A program made the translations under genes and the position numbers. Shown piece after piece: positions 7,236-16,428 of a DNA stretch of 64,000 bases (position 1 is the first letter of the stretch; every line of letters begins with the position of its first letter). Below the pieces are notes generated by a model that saw only the letters and a program-made list of their open reading frames with translations, ran no database searches and was not told the origin of the DNA. The stretch is from NCBI RefSeq assembly GCF_900197875.1, contig NZ_FZMO01000525.1:19185-83184 (forward strand), read 5' to 3'. This stretch comes from Frankia canadensis. Lineage in GTDB: Bacteria; Actinomycetota; Actinomycetes; Frankiales; Frankiaceae.

Positions 7236-9614
7236 ATGTCGTCCCGGGCCCCGGTCGGGGGGAGCGCCGATGTGTCGGCGGCGGGCTTGGACAGCCGGAC
7301 CGGCTGGGTGGGGCGGGCAGCCGAACCGACCCTGGATCCACGGGGCGCGGCGGGTCGGGAGCGCCCCTTCCGGCCGGACATCGAGGGCCTGCGCGCGGTC
7401 GCGGTGCTGCTCGTCGTCCTCGACCATGCGGCGCTGGGTGTTCGGGGTGGCTTTGTCGGTGTCGACGTCTTCTTCGTGATCTCCGGTTTCCTCATCACCC
7501 GGTACCTGCTGCGGGAACGGGCGACAACCGGGCGGATCTCGTGTGCGCGTTTCTACGCCCGCCGGGCGCGCCGCATCATGCCCGCGGCCGCGCTGGTCAT
7601 CGTCGCGACGACGGCCGCCTCGTGGGCCTGGCTGTCGCCGCTGCGGCTGCGGGAGAGCGCACGCGAGGGGATCTGGGCGGCGCTGTCGCTCATCAACCTT
7701 GTGCTCGCCCGGGACGGGACCGACTACCTCCGGGCCAGCGGCCCGCCGTCCGTGTTCCAGCACTACTGGTCGCTGGCGGTGGAGGAACAGCTCTACCTCG
7801 TCTGGCCGGTCCTGATCACCCTTGCTGCCGGGCTCGCCGGTGCCCGTTCCCGCGGCGGGCGGCGGGCGGGGGACGAGGCCGGTCGGGTCAGGCCGCGGGG
7901 CGCGGACCGCGCGGTGGTCATCGCCCTGCTCGCCGTCGCCGGCGGCTCGTTCGCGCTCAGTGTGATCGTGACGGCCCGGTCGGCGCCCTGGGCGTACTTC
8001 GGCGGGCACACCCGGATCTGGGAGCCCGCGGTCGGCGCACTGGTCGCGACCGGGACGGCGAGTTTCGGGCGGCTGCGCCCCGCGGTGGCGTCGCCGCTGA
8101 GCTGGCTTGGCCTGGCCGGGATCCTCACCGCCGCGTTCCTGCTGGATCGGGGCGTGCCGTTCCCGGGCGTCGCCGCCGTGCTGCCCGTGCTCGCGACGGC
8201 CTGCGTCCTGGCCGGCGGCTGCGCCGCGCCGGCGCTCGGTGCCGAACTGCTGCTGGGCCGGGCACCGCTGCGACTCCTCGGCCGGCTCAGCTACTCCTGG
8301 TACCTCTGGCACTGGCCGATGCTGCAGATCTGGGCGCAGGCGACCGGCCGTCCGCTGGCCCTCGGCCAACGGGCGGCGGCCGCCCTGGCCTCGCTGCTGC
8401 TGGCCGTGGTCACCTATCGCCTGGTGGAGAGGCCGGCCCGGTCCCGGCCCGTACTGGTCCGCCGCCCCCTGCTCGGGCTCGGGCTCGGCGCGTCGTGCGC
8501 GGCGGCGGTCTGCGTGAGCTCGATCCTGGCCGTGGCCCTGGTCTCGGTGCCGGGCGGCACCGCCGCGGGGCCGGCGCGCCCGCTGGGGGACCCGGCGTCC
8601 GCCGCGCACGTGCACGATCCGGCGGCGGCCGAGAGCGTGCTGCGGGCCGACCTGGCCAGGGCGTCGGCGGAATCCCGCTTCACTGGCGTCACGGCAAGCC
8701 CGCTCACCTCGCTGCTCGCGCGTGCGCTGCGGGTAGACCGTCTGCCGCCTGACCTCACACCCTCCCTGGGCACCGCGCAGGACGACCGCCAGGCGAACCG
8801 GTGTCTCGCGATGTTCGCGCAGACCGCGCCGGCCGGCTGCGTCGTCGGGGACCCGGCGGGGCGGACGACCGTCGTGCTGTTCGGCGACTCGCACGCCAGC
8901 CAGTGGTCCGCGCCGCTGGACACCATCGGAAGGGAACGGCACTGGCGGGTCCTGCTGTTCGCCAAGGCCGACTGCCCGCCCGCGCCGTACCGGGACTACA
9001 TCGAGGACGCTCTCGGCCGGCCGTACACCGAGTGCGACACCTGGCGGGCCGACGTCCTGCGGACGATCGCCCGGCTGCGGCCGAACCTGGTCGTGGTCGG
9101 CTCGCAGGCCCGCGACCGCCTGGCCGGCCGGGGCCCGGGCGTGCTGGCCGGGCTGGTGCGCGACCTGCGCGCGACGGGCGCCGCGGTCGTCTTCCTCCGG
9201 GACACCCCGTTCCCCGGGTTCAACGTGCTCGACTGCCTGGCGCGGCACCCGGCGAGGATCTCGGCGTGCGCGGTGTCGATCGCCGCGTCGAGGCTGGCCT
9301 CGTCGGCGCGCCAGATCGACAACCGCGGGGCTCGCGAGGGCGGCGCGCTGCTCGTCGACCCGGCCGGTTGGCTGTGCACCGCCGACGGCTGCCCGCTGGT
9401 CGTCGGGAACGTGCTCGTCTACCGCGACTGGAGCCATCTCTCGGACACGTACGCGAGGCTGCTCGCCCCCTACCTCGGCCCGGCGTTGGCCGCCGCGCTG
9501 CACGCCGGCCCGAGCGGGCCGGCGCGCGCGCCGGTCGGGTTGTGGCCGGCGGCCGAGCCGGGCCACCGGGAATGGAGGATCCTCGTCGGCGACCTGGCCC
9601 GTGGTCCTGCTTGA
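7236..9614 (+). CDS. OafA/OatA-type membrane acyltransferase with SGNH domain
   Basis: A 792-residue O-acyltransferase, likely acetylating a cell-surface glycan or secreted metabolite. The first half is an acyltransferase-3 membrane domain: RPDIEGLRAVAVLLVVLDHA with its His, GFVGVDVFFVISGFLIT, FYARRARRI, and FQHYWSLAVEEQLYLVWPVL, then repeated hydrophobic helices up to about residue 440. The second half is an extracytoplasmic SGNH hydrolase-like domain, with nucleophile block VVLFGDSHASQW and the C-terminal WSHLSDTYARLL block that supplies the His. This is the OatA architecture. The assigned ATG 7236 abuts a GGGAG, so spacing is poor, and a slightly different start is possible. The aldo/keto reductase follows 79 nt downstream on the same strand. 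Confidence 0.9.
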   Translation: MSSRAPVGGSADVSAAGLDSRTGWVGRAAEPTLDPRGAAGRERPFRPDIEGLRAVAVLLVVLDHAALGVRGGFVGVDVFFVISGFLITRYLLRERATTGRISCARFYARRARRIMPAAALVIVATTAASWAWLSPLRLRESAREGIWAALSLINLVLARDGTDYLRASGPPSVFQHYWSLAVEEQLYLVWPVLITLAAGLAGARSRGGRRAGDEAGRVRPRGADRAVVIALLAVAGGSFALSVIVTARSAPWAYFGGHTRIWEPAVGALVATGTASFGRLRPAVASPLSWLGLAGILTAAFLLDRGVPFPGVAAVLPVLATACVLAGGCAAPALGAELLLGRAPLRLLGRLSYSWYLWHWPMLQIWAQATGRPLALGQRAAAALASLLLAVVTYRLVERPARSRPVLVRRPLLGLGLGASCAAAVCVSSILAVALVSVPGGTAAGPARPLGDPASAAHVHDPAAAESVLRADLARASAESRFTGVTASPLTSLLARALRVDRLPPDLTPSLGTAQDDRQANRCLAMFAQTAPAGCVVGDPAGRTTVVLFGDSHASQWSAPLDTIGRERHWRVLLFAKADCPPAPYRDYIEDALGRPYTECDTWRADVLRTIARLRPNLVVVGSQARDRLAGRGPGVLAGLVRDLRATGAAVVFLRDTPFPGFNVLDCLARHPARISACAVSIAASRLASSARQIDNRGAREGGALLVDPAGWLCTADGCPLVVGNVLVYRDWSHLSDTYARLLAPYLGPALAAALHAGPSGPARAPVGLWPAAEPGHREWRILVGDLARGPA

Positions 9615-9693
9615 CCTGGAGCGCGCTCGAAGGTGGAGACTCGGGGGTGCCGGTGCTCCACCCGTCTGTCTTATCGAGAGGACCCCGCCGACG

Positions 9694-10689
9694 ATGCAGT
9701 TCACCCAGCTCGGCCGTTCCGGTCTGTCCGTCTCGCGGCTGTGCCTCGGCACGATGAACTTCGGTCCGCTGACCAGCGAGGCCGACTCCCACGCGATCAT
9801 GGACGCGGCGCACGGGTACGGCATCAACTTCTTCGACACGGCCAACGCCTACGGCCTGCGCTCGGCCGGTGCGTCGGGCCAGGGCGAGGGGAAGGGCTAC
9901 ACCGAGTCGATCATCGGCCGCTGGTTCGCGCAGGGCGGCGGGCGCCGGGAGCGCACGGTGCTGGCGACGAAGGTCTACAGCCCGATGGGGGAGTGGCCCA
10001 ACGAGGGCAGGCTGTCGGCACTCAACATCCGCCGTGCCCTGGACGCGAGCCTGACCCGCCTGCAGACCGACCACATCGATCTCTACCAGTTCCACCACGT
10101 CGACCGCGCCACCCCATGGGACGAGATCTGGCAGGCCATCGACGTCGCCGTCACGGCCGGCAAGATCCTCTACGTCGGCAGCAGCAACTTCGCCGGCTGG
10201 CACATCGCCGCCGCGCAGGCCGCCGCCGCCCAGCGCGGCACGTTCGGCCTGGTCAGCGAGCAGCCGATCTACAACCTGCTCACCCGCGAGATCGAGCTGG
10301 AGGTGCTGCCCGCCGCGCGGCACTACGGCGTGGGCCTGCTGCCGTGGTCTCCGCTGCACAGCGGTCTGCTCGGCGGCGTCCTGCGCAAGGAGCGCGAGGG
10401 CAGGCGGCGGGTCGAGGGCCGCGCCGCGCAGGCCCTGGAGGCCCATCGCACCCAGATCGGGGCCTTCGAGGACTTCGCCGCCGAGCTCGGCCAGGAGCCC
10501 GGCGACGTCGCGCTCGCCTGGCTGCTGCACCAGCCGGCCGTCACCGCGCCGATCGTCGGCCCGCGCATCTCCCAGCAGCTGGACGACGCCGTCCGGGCCC
10601 TCGATGTCACCCTGGACGACAAGGCGCTCGCCCGGCTGGACGAGATCTTCCCCGGCTACCGGACGGCACCCGAGCACTTCGCCTGGTAG
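9694..10689 (+). CDS. Aldo/keto reductase
   Basis: A 331-residue NADPH-dependent oxidoreductase of the AKR superfamily. It begins MQFTQLGRSGLSVSRLCLGTMNFG. It keeps the catalytic tetrad blocks: Asp and Tyr in FFDTANAYG, Lys in LATKVYSP and His in YQFHHVD. NADP contacts lie in VGSSNFAGW and the late IVGPR region. ATG 9694 is preceded by GAGAGGAC; a longer in-frame version overlapping the acyltransferase end has no homology. The close relatives are AKRs of the potassium-channel-beta/general stress type. The substrate is unknown. It may be read through from the acyltransferase gene. Confidence 0.92.
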   Translation: MQFTQLGRSGLSVSRLCLGTMNFGPLTSEADSHAIMDAAHGYGINFFDTANAYGLRSAGASGQGEGKGYTESIIGRWFAQGGGRRERTVLATKVYSPMGEWPNEGRLSALNIRRALDASLTRLQTDHIDLYQFHHVDRATPWDEIWQAIDVAVTAGKILYVGSSNFAGWHIAAAQAAAAQRGTFGLVSEQPIYNLLTREIELEVLPAARHYGVGLLPWSPLHSGLLGGVLRKEREGRRRVEGRAAQALEAHRTQIGAFEDFAAELGQEPGDVALAWLLHQPAVTAPIVGPRISQQLDDAVRALDVTLDDKALARLDEIFPGYRTAPEHFAW

Positions 10690-10711
10690 CGAAGGCCGCC
10701 CCACACGGCGA

Positions 10712-10752
10712 CCGCCGGCCTGACCGTGCGGCGCGGCTGGACCGGCCGGCGG
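10712..10752. terminator. Possible stem-loop between convergent genes
   Basis: CCGCCGGCC (10712-10720) is complementary to GGCCGGCGG (10744-10752), with 23 nt between. It sits in the 94-bp gap between the converging aldo/keto reductase and DUF4865 genes. The long loop makes it a weak terminator candidate. Confidence 0.35.
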
Positions 10753-10783
10753 CTCCCCCCTCGGCGGGTGAGCGTCGGCCGGC

Positions 10784-11416
10784 CTACCAGGCGCGGCCGC
10801 GGGGCAGGTCGGGCAGGTGCGGCGCGGACAGATGCAGGACCTCGTAGGTCTCGGTGGCCTCCGCGTCCACTGACGCGCCATCGCGCCACAGGACGAACCG
10901 GACGAGCTGCCAGTGCCGGGGATCGAGCGCGAGCACCGCGGTGTGCACGTCCTCGTGGCGGGCCAGGTTCGTGAGGCGCTCGATCTCCGCCGCCACCCGG
11001 CTCGTCTGGTCGTCGTCCTCGCCGCCGTCGGTCGGGTGGGTCAGGCGGGCCTGGTTGGCGGGCAGCGCGGCGACCAGGCGGGACGCGGCCCTCGGGGTGG
11101 CGGCGCGGGCCGGGCCGGCCACGGCGGCCACGCCCATCCAGTGGTGGACCGCCGGGCGCCCGAAGTCGCGGATGATGTTCTGGAAGCCGGCCCCGCCGAC
11201 GAGGAACCGTCCCATCGCGCCGATGTCCGTCCACAGGTAGAACGGCGCGTACTGGTTGACGGACGCACCGGCGACGCCACGTTCCTGGATGAGGTACGCC
11301 TTGAGCCCCAGGCCGGCGCGGTCGTCGAGGGCGGATCCGGACCCGGCCACCCGCCGCCGGATGATCCCCATGTTGTAGTCGGCGGGCAGGGTGATCTCGT
11401 ACTGCTTCGCGTACAT
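10784..11416 (-). CDS. DUF4865 family protein
   Basis: A 210-residue protein starting MYAKQYEITLPADYNMGIIRRRV, the typical opening of the DUF4865 family (sometimes labelled putative monooxygenase). It continues with AYLIQERGVAG, NQYAPFYLW and the GGAGFQNIIRDFGRP block. ATG 11416 is preceded by GAGAGGACG at a normal distance; upstream in-frame codons are low-complexity Arg/Pro. The tetR gene is 52 nt upstream on the same strand, so the two probably form an operon, an arrangement common for this family. The biochemical role is not established. Confidence 0.85.
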   Translation of the reverse strand: MYAKQYEITLPADYNMGIIRRRVAGSGSALDDRAGLGLKAYLIQERGVAGASVNQYAPFYLWTDIGAMGRFLVGGAGFQNIIRDFGRPAVHHWMGVAAVAGPARAATPRAASRLVAALPANQARLTHPTDGGEDDDQTSRVAAEIERLTNLARHEDVHTAVLALDPRHWQLVRFVLWRDGASVDAEATETYEVLHLSAPHLPDLPRGRAW

Positions 11417-11468
11417 CGACGGTCGTCCTCTCGGTCGTGCCGTGGGATGGACCTGCTCGCCGGGCGGG

Positions 11469-12047
11469 CTATCCGGACCGCGGGGTGCGGGAAGCCGTGG
11501 ACAGCAGGCCGAGCGCGCCGTCGACGGCCTCGGTGAACGCGGCGGGGGAGTTCTGCGCGCGGGCCAGGACGTAGCCGCCCTGCAGGACCGCGACGATGGT
11601 GGACGCCGTCGCCGACGGATCGAGCGCCGCGTCCAGCTCGCCGCGATCACGCCCCTCGGTGAGGACCGCGGCGAGGCGGGTGCGCAGCCAGGTGAAGGTC
11701 TCCTCGACGGGCCGGCGCAGCGCCGGGTCGGCCATCACGTCCGGATCCTGGGTGAGCCGGCCGATCGGGCAGCCGCGCAGCACGTCGCGCTCGCGGCGCA
11801 GGTAGGCGGTGATGCGTTCGACGGCCGTGCCGGGCGCGGCGAACTGCCTTTCGGCCTCGGCGCGCAGCTCGGCCGCGGTGCGGGTGATCGCGGCCAGCGC
11901 CAGCTCCGGCTTGCCGCTGAAGTGGTGGTACATGCTGCCCTGCCCGGCCCCCGCACGCTGCTGGATGGCCCGGGGGCTCGTGCCGACATAGCCACGCTCC
12001 CACAACAGTTCGCGCGTGCTTTCGACAAGACGATCCACCGTGCTCAC
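11469..12047 (-). CDS. TetR-family transcriptional regulator
   Basis: A 192-residue regulator. The helix-turn-helix spans ELLWERGYVGTSPRAIQQRAGAG with the recognition-helix end QGSMYHHFSGKPEL (residues about 12-50). The C-terminal half is a YcdC-type ligand domain ending LLSTAS. GTG 12047 was chosen because the conserved N terminus begins there. A TACACT -10 element (12053-12058, minus strand) ends 6 nt before the GTG, so the transcript may be leaderless. The operator candidate at 12058-12069 abuts this -10 element, consistent with autorepression. Likely targets are the downstream DUF4865 gene and the divergent flavodoxin gene (inference). Confidence 0.92.
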   Translation of the reverse strand: MSTVDRLVESTRELLWERGYVGTSPRAIQQRAGAGQGSMYHHFSGKPELALAAITRTAAELRAEAERQFAAPGTAVERITAYLRRERDVLRGCPIGRLTQDPDVMADPALRRPVEETFTWLRTRLAAVLTEGRDRGELDAALDPSATASTIVAVLQGGYVLARAQNSPAAFTEAVDGALGLLSTASRTPRSG

Positions 12048-12057
12048 CTGAATAGTG

Positions 12058-12069
12058 TACCTACTGGTA
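12058..12069. promoter_or_regulatory. Candidate TetR operator
   Basis: TACC-TACT-GGTA forms an inverted repeat with 4-bp arms inside the wider GTAC...GTAC stretch 12057-12074. It touches the -10 box of the tetR promoter. Short arms make this tentative. Confidence 0.4.
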
Positions 12070-12285
12070 TGTACAGCGGCGGCGGGGCGTGGGGTGCGAG
12101 CGGATCGTCTACCACCCCGCCACCGACACGGTGCAACGATTCCCGGTCGCCGCCTCGCCCCCCGGGGCGTGTTCTCTCTGGAACGAGCACCTTCTCCCTG
12201 GTGGACAACTGATCGCGTGGCCTGATCGGCACTGAAACGTCGGGTGGGCTCACGGCGCCAGGTCGAGGCAATAGCATCAGGCCCG

Positions 12286-12738
12286 ATGCCGACCCTGCTG
12301 ATCGTCCACCACACCCCGTCACCGTCCATGCAGGCGATGTTGGAGGCCGTGCTCGCTGGTGCCAGGGACGAGGCGATCGAGGGCGTGGAGGTCGTGGTAC
12401 GCCCGGCCCTGGCGGCCACCGCAGTTGATGTGCTGGCCGCCGACGGCTACCTGCTCGGGACGCCGGCCAACATCGGCTACATGTCAGGGGCTCTGAAGCA
12501 CTTCTTTGATCAAGCCTATTACCCTTGCTTGGAAGCCACGATCGGTCGGCCGTATGCCCTGTACGTCCACGGCGGCTCTGACACCACGGGCGCGGTCCGA
12601 AGCGTGGAGACGATCGCCACGGGCCTGACGTGGAAGCGCTTGCGGGAGCCGGTCACGGTGATCGGCGCGCTGGACGCGAAGGATCGTGAGGCCTGCTGGG
12701 AACTGGGTGCCGCTACCGCCGCGAGCCTGATGCCGTAA
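12286..12738 (+). CDS. Flavodoxin-fold NAD(P)H-dependent reductase family protein
   Basis: A 150-residue protein starting MPTLLIVHHTPSPSMQAML, where the TPSPSM loop is the phosphate-binding loop of FMN flavodoxins. TPANIGYMSGALKHFFDQ is the second flavin loop and YALYVHGGSD follows. The C terminus is EACWELGAATAASLMP. ATG 12286 is the best start; the 14 codons upstream have no homology. This is the only complete copy in the window. Pieces of its 3' half recur at least eight times between 16.4 and 34.0 kb, with conserved bases even in the relatively AT-rich stretch encoding the AYYPCLE segment. It is divergent from the tetR gene 238 bp away. Confidence 0.85.
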   Translation: MPTLLIVHHTPSPSMQAMLEAVLAGARDEAIEGVEVVVRPALAATAVDVLAADGYLLGTPANIGYMSGALKHFFDQAYYPCLEATIGRPYALYVHGGSDTTGAVRSVETIATGLTWKRLREPVTVIGALDAKDREACWELGAATAASLMP

Positions 12739-13322
12739 CCGACTGGCAGCCCCACCCCGTAGGTCGAGCGTCCCGCCTTGGCCGGATGGGTGAATCGCGG
12801 AGAGTACTGGAACCGCGGGCTGCTGGTCCGCGTTCGGTTGGAAACCCGCCAAACTGACTGATGTGACCGGTAGCGCTCAGCGAGTGGTTGCCGAGAGAGT
12901 CTTGGGCACTTCCTACGCGGTCGTCTCTCGCAGACCTCTATGATCCGGCCCTTCTGATGGGCTCTCGAAGGCGATCGGTGCGACGGGGAAGGGGTTTCGG
13001 CCAGTACTTGTCGCCCAGCCATACCTGCCCGGCCCTCGGTAGGTTTCGTGCGCCTCCGGGCGCCGTGCACGGTTACTCCCGACCATCGCCGAGATCGCAC
13101 CGGGCACGTCATCCCCCCGCTCTGCGGACCTCCGCCGGAGCATTGACGCGTCATGCATGAATAGGTCATCAGGTCGTCGTCCAGCGGGTACCGGTTGGTT
13201 GGCACGCGAGCCAGTGATCCTTTCGAGACCGGTCTGGCGGGTTTTGAACACGACGGAGGCTGGGGACTTCCCTGCATCGGAACCACCCTTCCCGTCGATG
13301 CCGCCGACCGGTGTCAGAGGTG
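12739..13322. other. 584-bp gap with decayed sequence and a relic TA operator half
   Basis: The first about 65 bp (to 12803) resemble the sequence after the flavodoxin 3' remnant at 20216-20283 (shared TAGGTCGAGCGTCCCG). Around 13148-13165, GCGTCATGCATGAAT closely matches half of the vapBC operator at 26831-26845. Open frames on both strands lack recognisable domains; a short minus-strand stretch PTNRYPLDDDLMTY looks protein-like but is not assignable. Confidence 0.4.
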
Positions 13323-14462
13323 TCAGGAATGGCTGTCAAAATAGCGGTCGCGGAGTTTGTCGTAGGTGTCGTCAGCGTGCATCTGCAGGATGGCGGCATT
13401 GACCTTCTTTCGCAGGGTGCTGCCGGTGGGGAAGGCGATGCCGTACTCCTCCGGGTCGAAGACCGCCGCCGCGAGGGTCTCTTTCTGCCCGGCCGCGACG
13501 TCAATGTGGTGCTGCAGGACGGGTGAATCGTAGACGATGGCGTCCGCGTCGCTGTTTCGCAGCAACGGGTAGGCGGCGTCGATCGACGCCACGGTGCGGG
13601 GCGAGATGTCGTGGCGGCGCAGGTAGCTGTCGGCGGTGGAGCCGCGGACGGTCACCACCCGCTTTCCGGGCAGGTCGGAGACCCCGGTGATGCCCGTCCG
13701 GATGGATTTCACGGTGAGCTGGGTCGTGATGGACGCGGTGAACAGGGAGACGAACACGAGCCCGGCGATGAGCCAGGCCAGCGTGACGATTTTTACGACC
13801 GGCCGCTGCGGACTGCCCAGGTCGCCGGCGAGGCCGATGGCGGCAGCCCGGAACATCCCGTCACCCATCCGCCGGTGCCAGCGTTGTCTGCTGCTGGTCC
13901 TGGTCACGGCTGAGGTGATGGCACCGGCGAGGACCAGCATGAACAGCAGCGCCACGAGATAGCGTCCGGTGGCGGGGGAGAGGAAGTTCGAAAGCTGGTG
14001 GGAGACATCGAGCCCGGCGGGTGAGTCGTTGGTGAGGATCTGCAGCCCGGCATCGAACATCGGGTAGGAGAAATCGACTTCCGCCTCCCGGTCGGCAGTG
14101 ATCGAAATCCCGGAGATCGCCGCGTCGATCTGGTTGTCCCTGGCCGCGTCGACGAGATGCTGCACGCTGTCGTACCAGACGAACTTCGTGTTCCAGCCGT
14201 TGCGCCGGGCGATGTCGTTCCACAGGTCGATGCTGAATCCGGAGTTCTGGCCGGCACCGTCCTTGCCGACGAACGGGTCGAGCTCCTTGATGCCGACCGT
14301 GATCGTGCTTCCGGACGTGCCGGTGGCCGTCGCGCTGCCGGGCGCCGCAGGCGTGGCCGCCCGGGCCGGCGCCTCGGGCAGCGCCAGCGCCAGGAATGCC
14401 GTGAGGAGAAGGAGCCAGATCAGCGCGTGCCGCGCCGGGCGCTGCCCCCTGAACAAAGCCAT
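13323..14462 (-). CDS. Prokaryotic ionotropic glutamate receptor-like channel
   Basis: A 379-residue membrane protein. A signal sequence (residues 1-36, LIWLLLLTAFLALALPEAPARAA) is followed by the first half of a type-3 solute-binding lobe, TITVGIKELDPFVGKDG to SYPMFDAGLQIL. The binding domain is then interrupted by a hydrophobic helix (RYLVALLFMLVLAGAIT), a short pore-like loop (RAAAIGLAGDLGSP) and another helix (TLAWLIAGLVFVSLFTASITTQLTV). The second lobe returns with VSDLPGKRVVTVRGS to the end. This S1-TM-P-TM-S2 order is that of GluR0-type receptors. The loop lacks the TVGYGD potassium filter, so ion selectivity is uncertain. ATG 14462 follows GGGGGCTTGGAC. It is a monocistronic gene with no transporter neighbour. 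Confidence 0.8.
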   Translation of the reverse strand: MALFRGQRPARHALIWLLLLTAFLALALPEAPARAATPAAPGSATATGTSGSTITVGIKELDPFVGKDGAGQNSGFSIDLWNDIARRNGWNTKFVWYDSVQHLVDAARDNQIDAAISGISITADREAEVDFSYPMFDAGLQILTNDSPAGLDVSHQLSNFLSPATGRYLVALLFMLVLAGAITSAVTRTSSRQRWHRRMGDGMFRAAAIGLAGDLGSPQRPVVKIVTLAWLIAGLVFVSLFTASITTQLTVKSIRTGITGVSDLPGKRVVTVRGSTADSYLRRHDISPRTVASIDAAYPLLRNSDADAIVYDSPVLQHHIDVAAGQKETLAAAVFDPEEYGIAFPTGSTLRKKVNAAILQMHADDTYDKLRDRYFDSHS

Positions 14463-15130
14463 GTCCAAGCCCCCTACCGCGTGGGTCAAGGTCGAACGGT
14501 GCACCGAACTAAGTCCATTGCCGAGCGAGTCTGCATAGGGACGAATTTGTCTGTCCAGCTTCTGTCCGGGTCGCGACACGCGGACATCTTTCGCCGGAGA
14601 CGTCCGCGAGATTCCGGCATGGTGATCGGCCGCGGCGCATCATTACCGGACTGCCGCCCTCTCCCGGAGATACCTACGGTTGCCCGGGTGATGGGCTATC
14701 CTGGGATGCCCCGGGGCCCGCTGCTGTGCAGGCACCGCCATCCGCTACGACGAGTCCCCGTGGTTCTACGTGGTTCTCACCACGACAGATGCTGAGGTCG
14801 TCCACGACCACCTCAGGCTTGGCACAGGCCACAGCCGGGGTCGGCCAGGATCCGTGGGACCAGAATGCGGCGTCGGATGTGAGCCAGGGGATGACACGGC
14901 CAGGCGCTGAGTATCCGGCGCGCCAGTCGTGGAAACGTAGCGTGACCGCCTGACGTGCGCGCGGGTTCGCGACCCCGGCGGTGTGATCGTGCAGCTCGTC
15001 GACTGGAAGGGGAAAGCTGCCCTGCCGATGGTGCAGGCGTAGCTGAATCCGTGCGGGAGGCGAAACGGCGGGATTACGGGAAGCATCACGTGACGACGCC
15101 CGGCGGTCGGCCGTACTGCAGGTTGGGCCC
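14463..15130. other. 668-bp intergenic region with possible gene remnants
   Basis: It carries the upstream region of the receptor-like gene. A minus-strand frame at 14674-15132 (152 codons) contains plausible protein-like stretches (VTLRFHDWRAGYSAPGRVIP) but no known domain. The plus strand near 14742-14820 encodes ESPWFYVVLTTTDAEVVHD with normal codon use but no start. Either could be a small hypothetical gene or decay; I cannot decide. Confidence 0.3.
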
Positions 15131-16318
15131 ATGTGCAGTCAGAGCGCGCTGTCGTCACCGACCGGCGAGGCCAGCCCCCCGGCGACAGGCTGGCTGCCGG
15201 TCGCCGCCCTCGCGTCGGGGACGACGGTGCTGGTGACGAGCGAGTTCCTGCCGGCCGGCGTGCTGCCGACGATGGCCGCCGACATTGGCGTCAGCGACGG
15301 TGTCGCCGGTCTGGCGATCGCGGTCACCGCGATCGCCGGTGCCCTGACCGCGCCCAGCATCGCGCTGCTGCTGCCGCGGACCGACCGGCGGGTGGCGCTC
15401 GTCGCGCTGCTGGCCGTCGGCGCGGTCGCGAACATCGCGGTGGCGGTCGCCCCGGACTTCGCCGTCCTGCTGGTGGGCCGGTTCGTGCTCGGCGTCGCGC
15501 TCGCGGGCTTCTGGTCGTTCGCCTTTGGCGTGGGTGTGACCGTGGTTCCCGGCCGGTCGCGCGTCGTGTCGGCCTCGCTCGCGTTCGGGGTGAGCCTCGC
15601 GACGGCGCTGGGGGTCCCGGTCGCCGCGCTGCTCGGTAACGGTGTCGGGTGGCGGGCCGCGTTCGCCGGTGCCGCGGCGGTCTGCGTCCTGGCCGCGGCC
15701 TGGTTGGCGTGCATGTTGCCGTCCGTGCCGGCTCATCCCTTCGCTGGTCTGCCGATGCTGCGGCAGGCTGTCGGGAACCGGCAACTCATGGCGGGAATCG
15801 GATGCGTCGGGTTCACCGCGTTCGGGAACTTCGCCAGCTACCCGTACATCCGGCTCGCGATCGAGCGGGTGAGTGCTCCCCAGACGACATGGCTGCTCGT
15901 CGCCTGGGGAGTTGGCGGGATGGTGGGCAACGTCATCGCCGGCGCGCTCGCCGCGAGGCTGCGGCTGCTGGCGGCCGGGGCGCCGGTCTTGTTGGGGGTG
16001 AGCCTGCTGGTCACCGCCGGCGCGGGCTCGCCCGCCCCGCTCGCGTTCGGGATCGTGCTGTGGGGTTTCGCGTTCAACATGGTGCCGGTGGCCACCCAGC
16101 TGTGGGTGACCAGAGTCGAGCCGGACCGCGTCGAGTCCGCGGTGTCGCTTCAGGTGACGGCGTTCCAGGTCGCGATCACGGCGGGCGCGGCGGCCGGCGG
16201 AGCGCTGCTCGACGCCCATGGCGTGCGGGTGCCCCTGCTCGCCGGCGCCGCCGCGGCACTCGCGGCTGGCCTCGGATTCGGCCTGCTACGCCTGCCCCGC
16301 GCCGCAGACCGCACATGA
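15131..16318 (+). CDS. MFS transporter, DHA1-type drug/sugar exporter
   Basis: A 395-residue major facilitator with about 12 hydrophobic segments. The N-terminal half contains TSEFLPAGVLPTMAADIGVSDGVAGLAI, typical of AraJ/CflA-type exporters. The A-loop region between TM2 and TM3 is LLPRTDRRVAL, and TM4 contains RFVLGVALAGFWSFA. Such carriers use the proton gradient to export small hydrophilic compounds or drugs. ATG 15131 is the first codon of the homologous region; no strong Shine-Dalgarno is seen. It is isolated: the receptor-like gene is divergent and decayed flavodoxin pieces follow. Confidence 0.9.
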   Translation: MCSQSALSSPTGEASPPATGWLPVAALASGTTVLVTSEFLPAGVLPTMAADIGVSDGVAGLAIAVTAIAGALTAPSIALLLPRTDRRVALVALLAVGAVANIAVAVAPDFAVLLVGRFVLGVALAGFWSFAFGVGVTVVPGRSRVVSASLAFGVSLATALGVPVAALLGNGVGWRAAFAGAAAVCVLAAAWLACMLPSVPAHPFAGLPMLRQAVGNRQLMAGIGCVGFTAFGNFASYPYIRLAIERVSAPQTTWLLVAWGVGGMVGNVIAGALAARLRLLAAGAPVLLGVSLLVTAGAGSPAPLAFGIVLWGFAFNMVPVATQLWVTRVEPDRVESAVSLQVTAFQVAITAGAAAGGALLDAHGVRVPLLAGAAAALAAGLGFGLLRLPRAADRT

Positions 16319-16428
16319 GGCTCGGACACTCTCATGGGCGAGGCTCAAGGGGGGATGGGAAGCACCTGAAGCTGATCATGGCCCGGTCGACATGTCGCGT
16401 CAGGCGGCCTGATCTTGTGGGCACGCAG

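Noticed and set aside
6996..9845. Open minus-strand frame of 949 codons
   Set aside because: Antisense to the acyltransferase gene; product is Arg/Gly/Pro-rich with no homology.
14674..15132. Minus-strand 152-codon frame as a definite gene
   Set aside because: Parts look protein-like, but start context is poor, no domain is recognised and a competing plus-strand fragment overlaps it.
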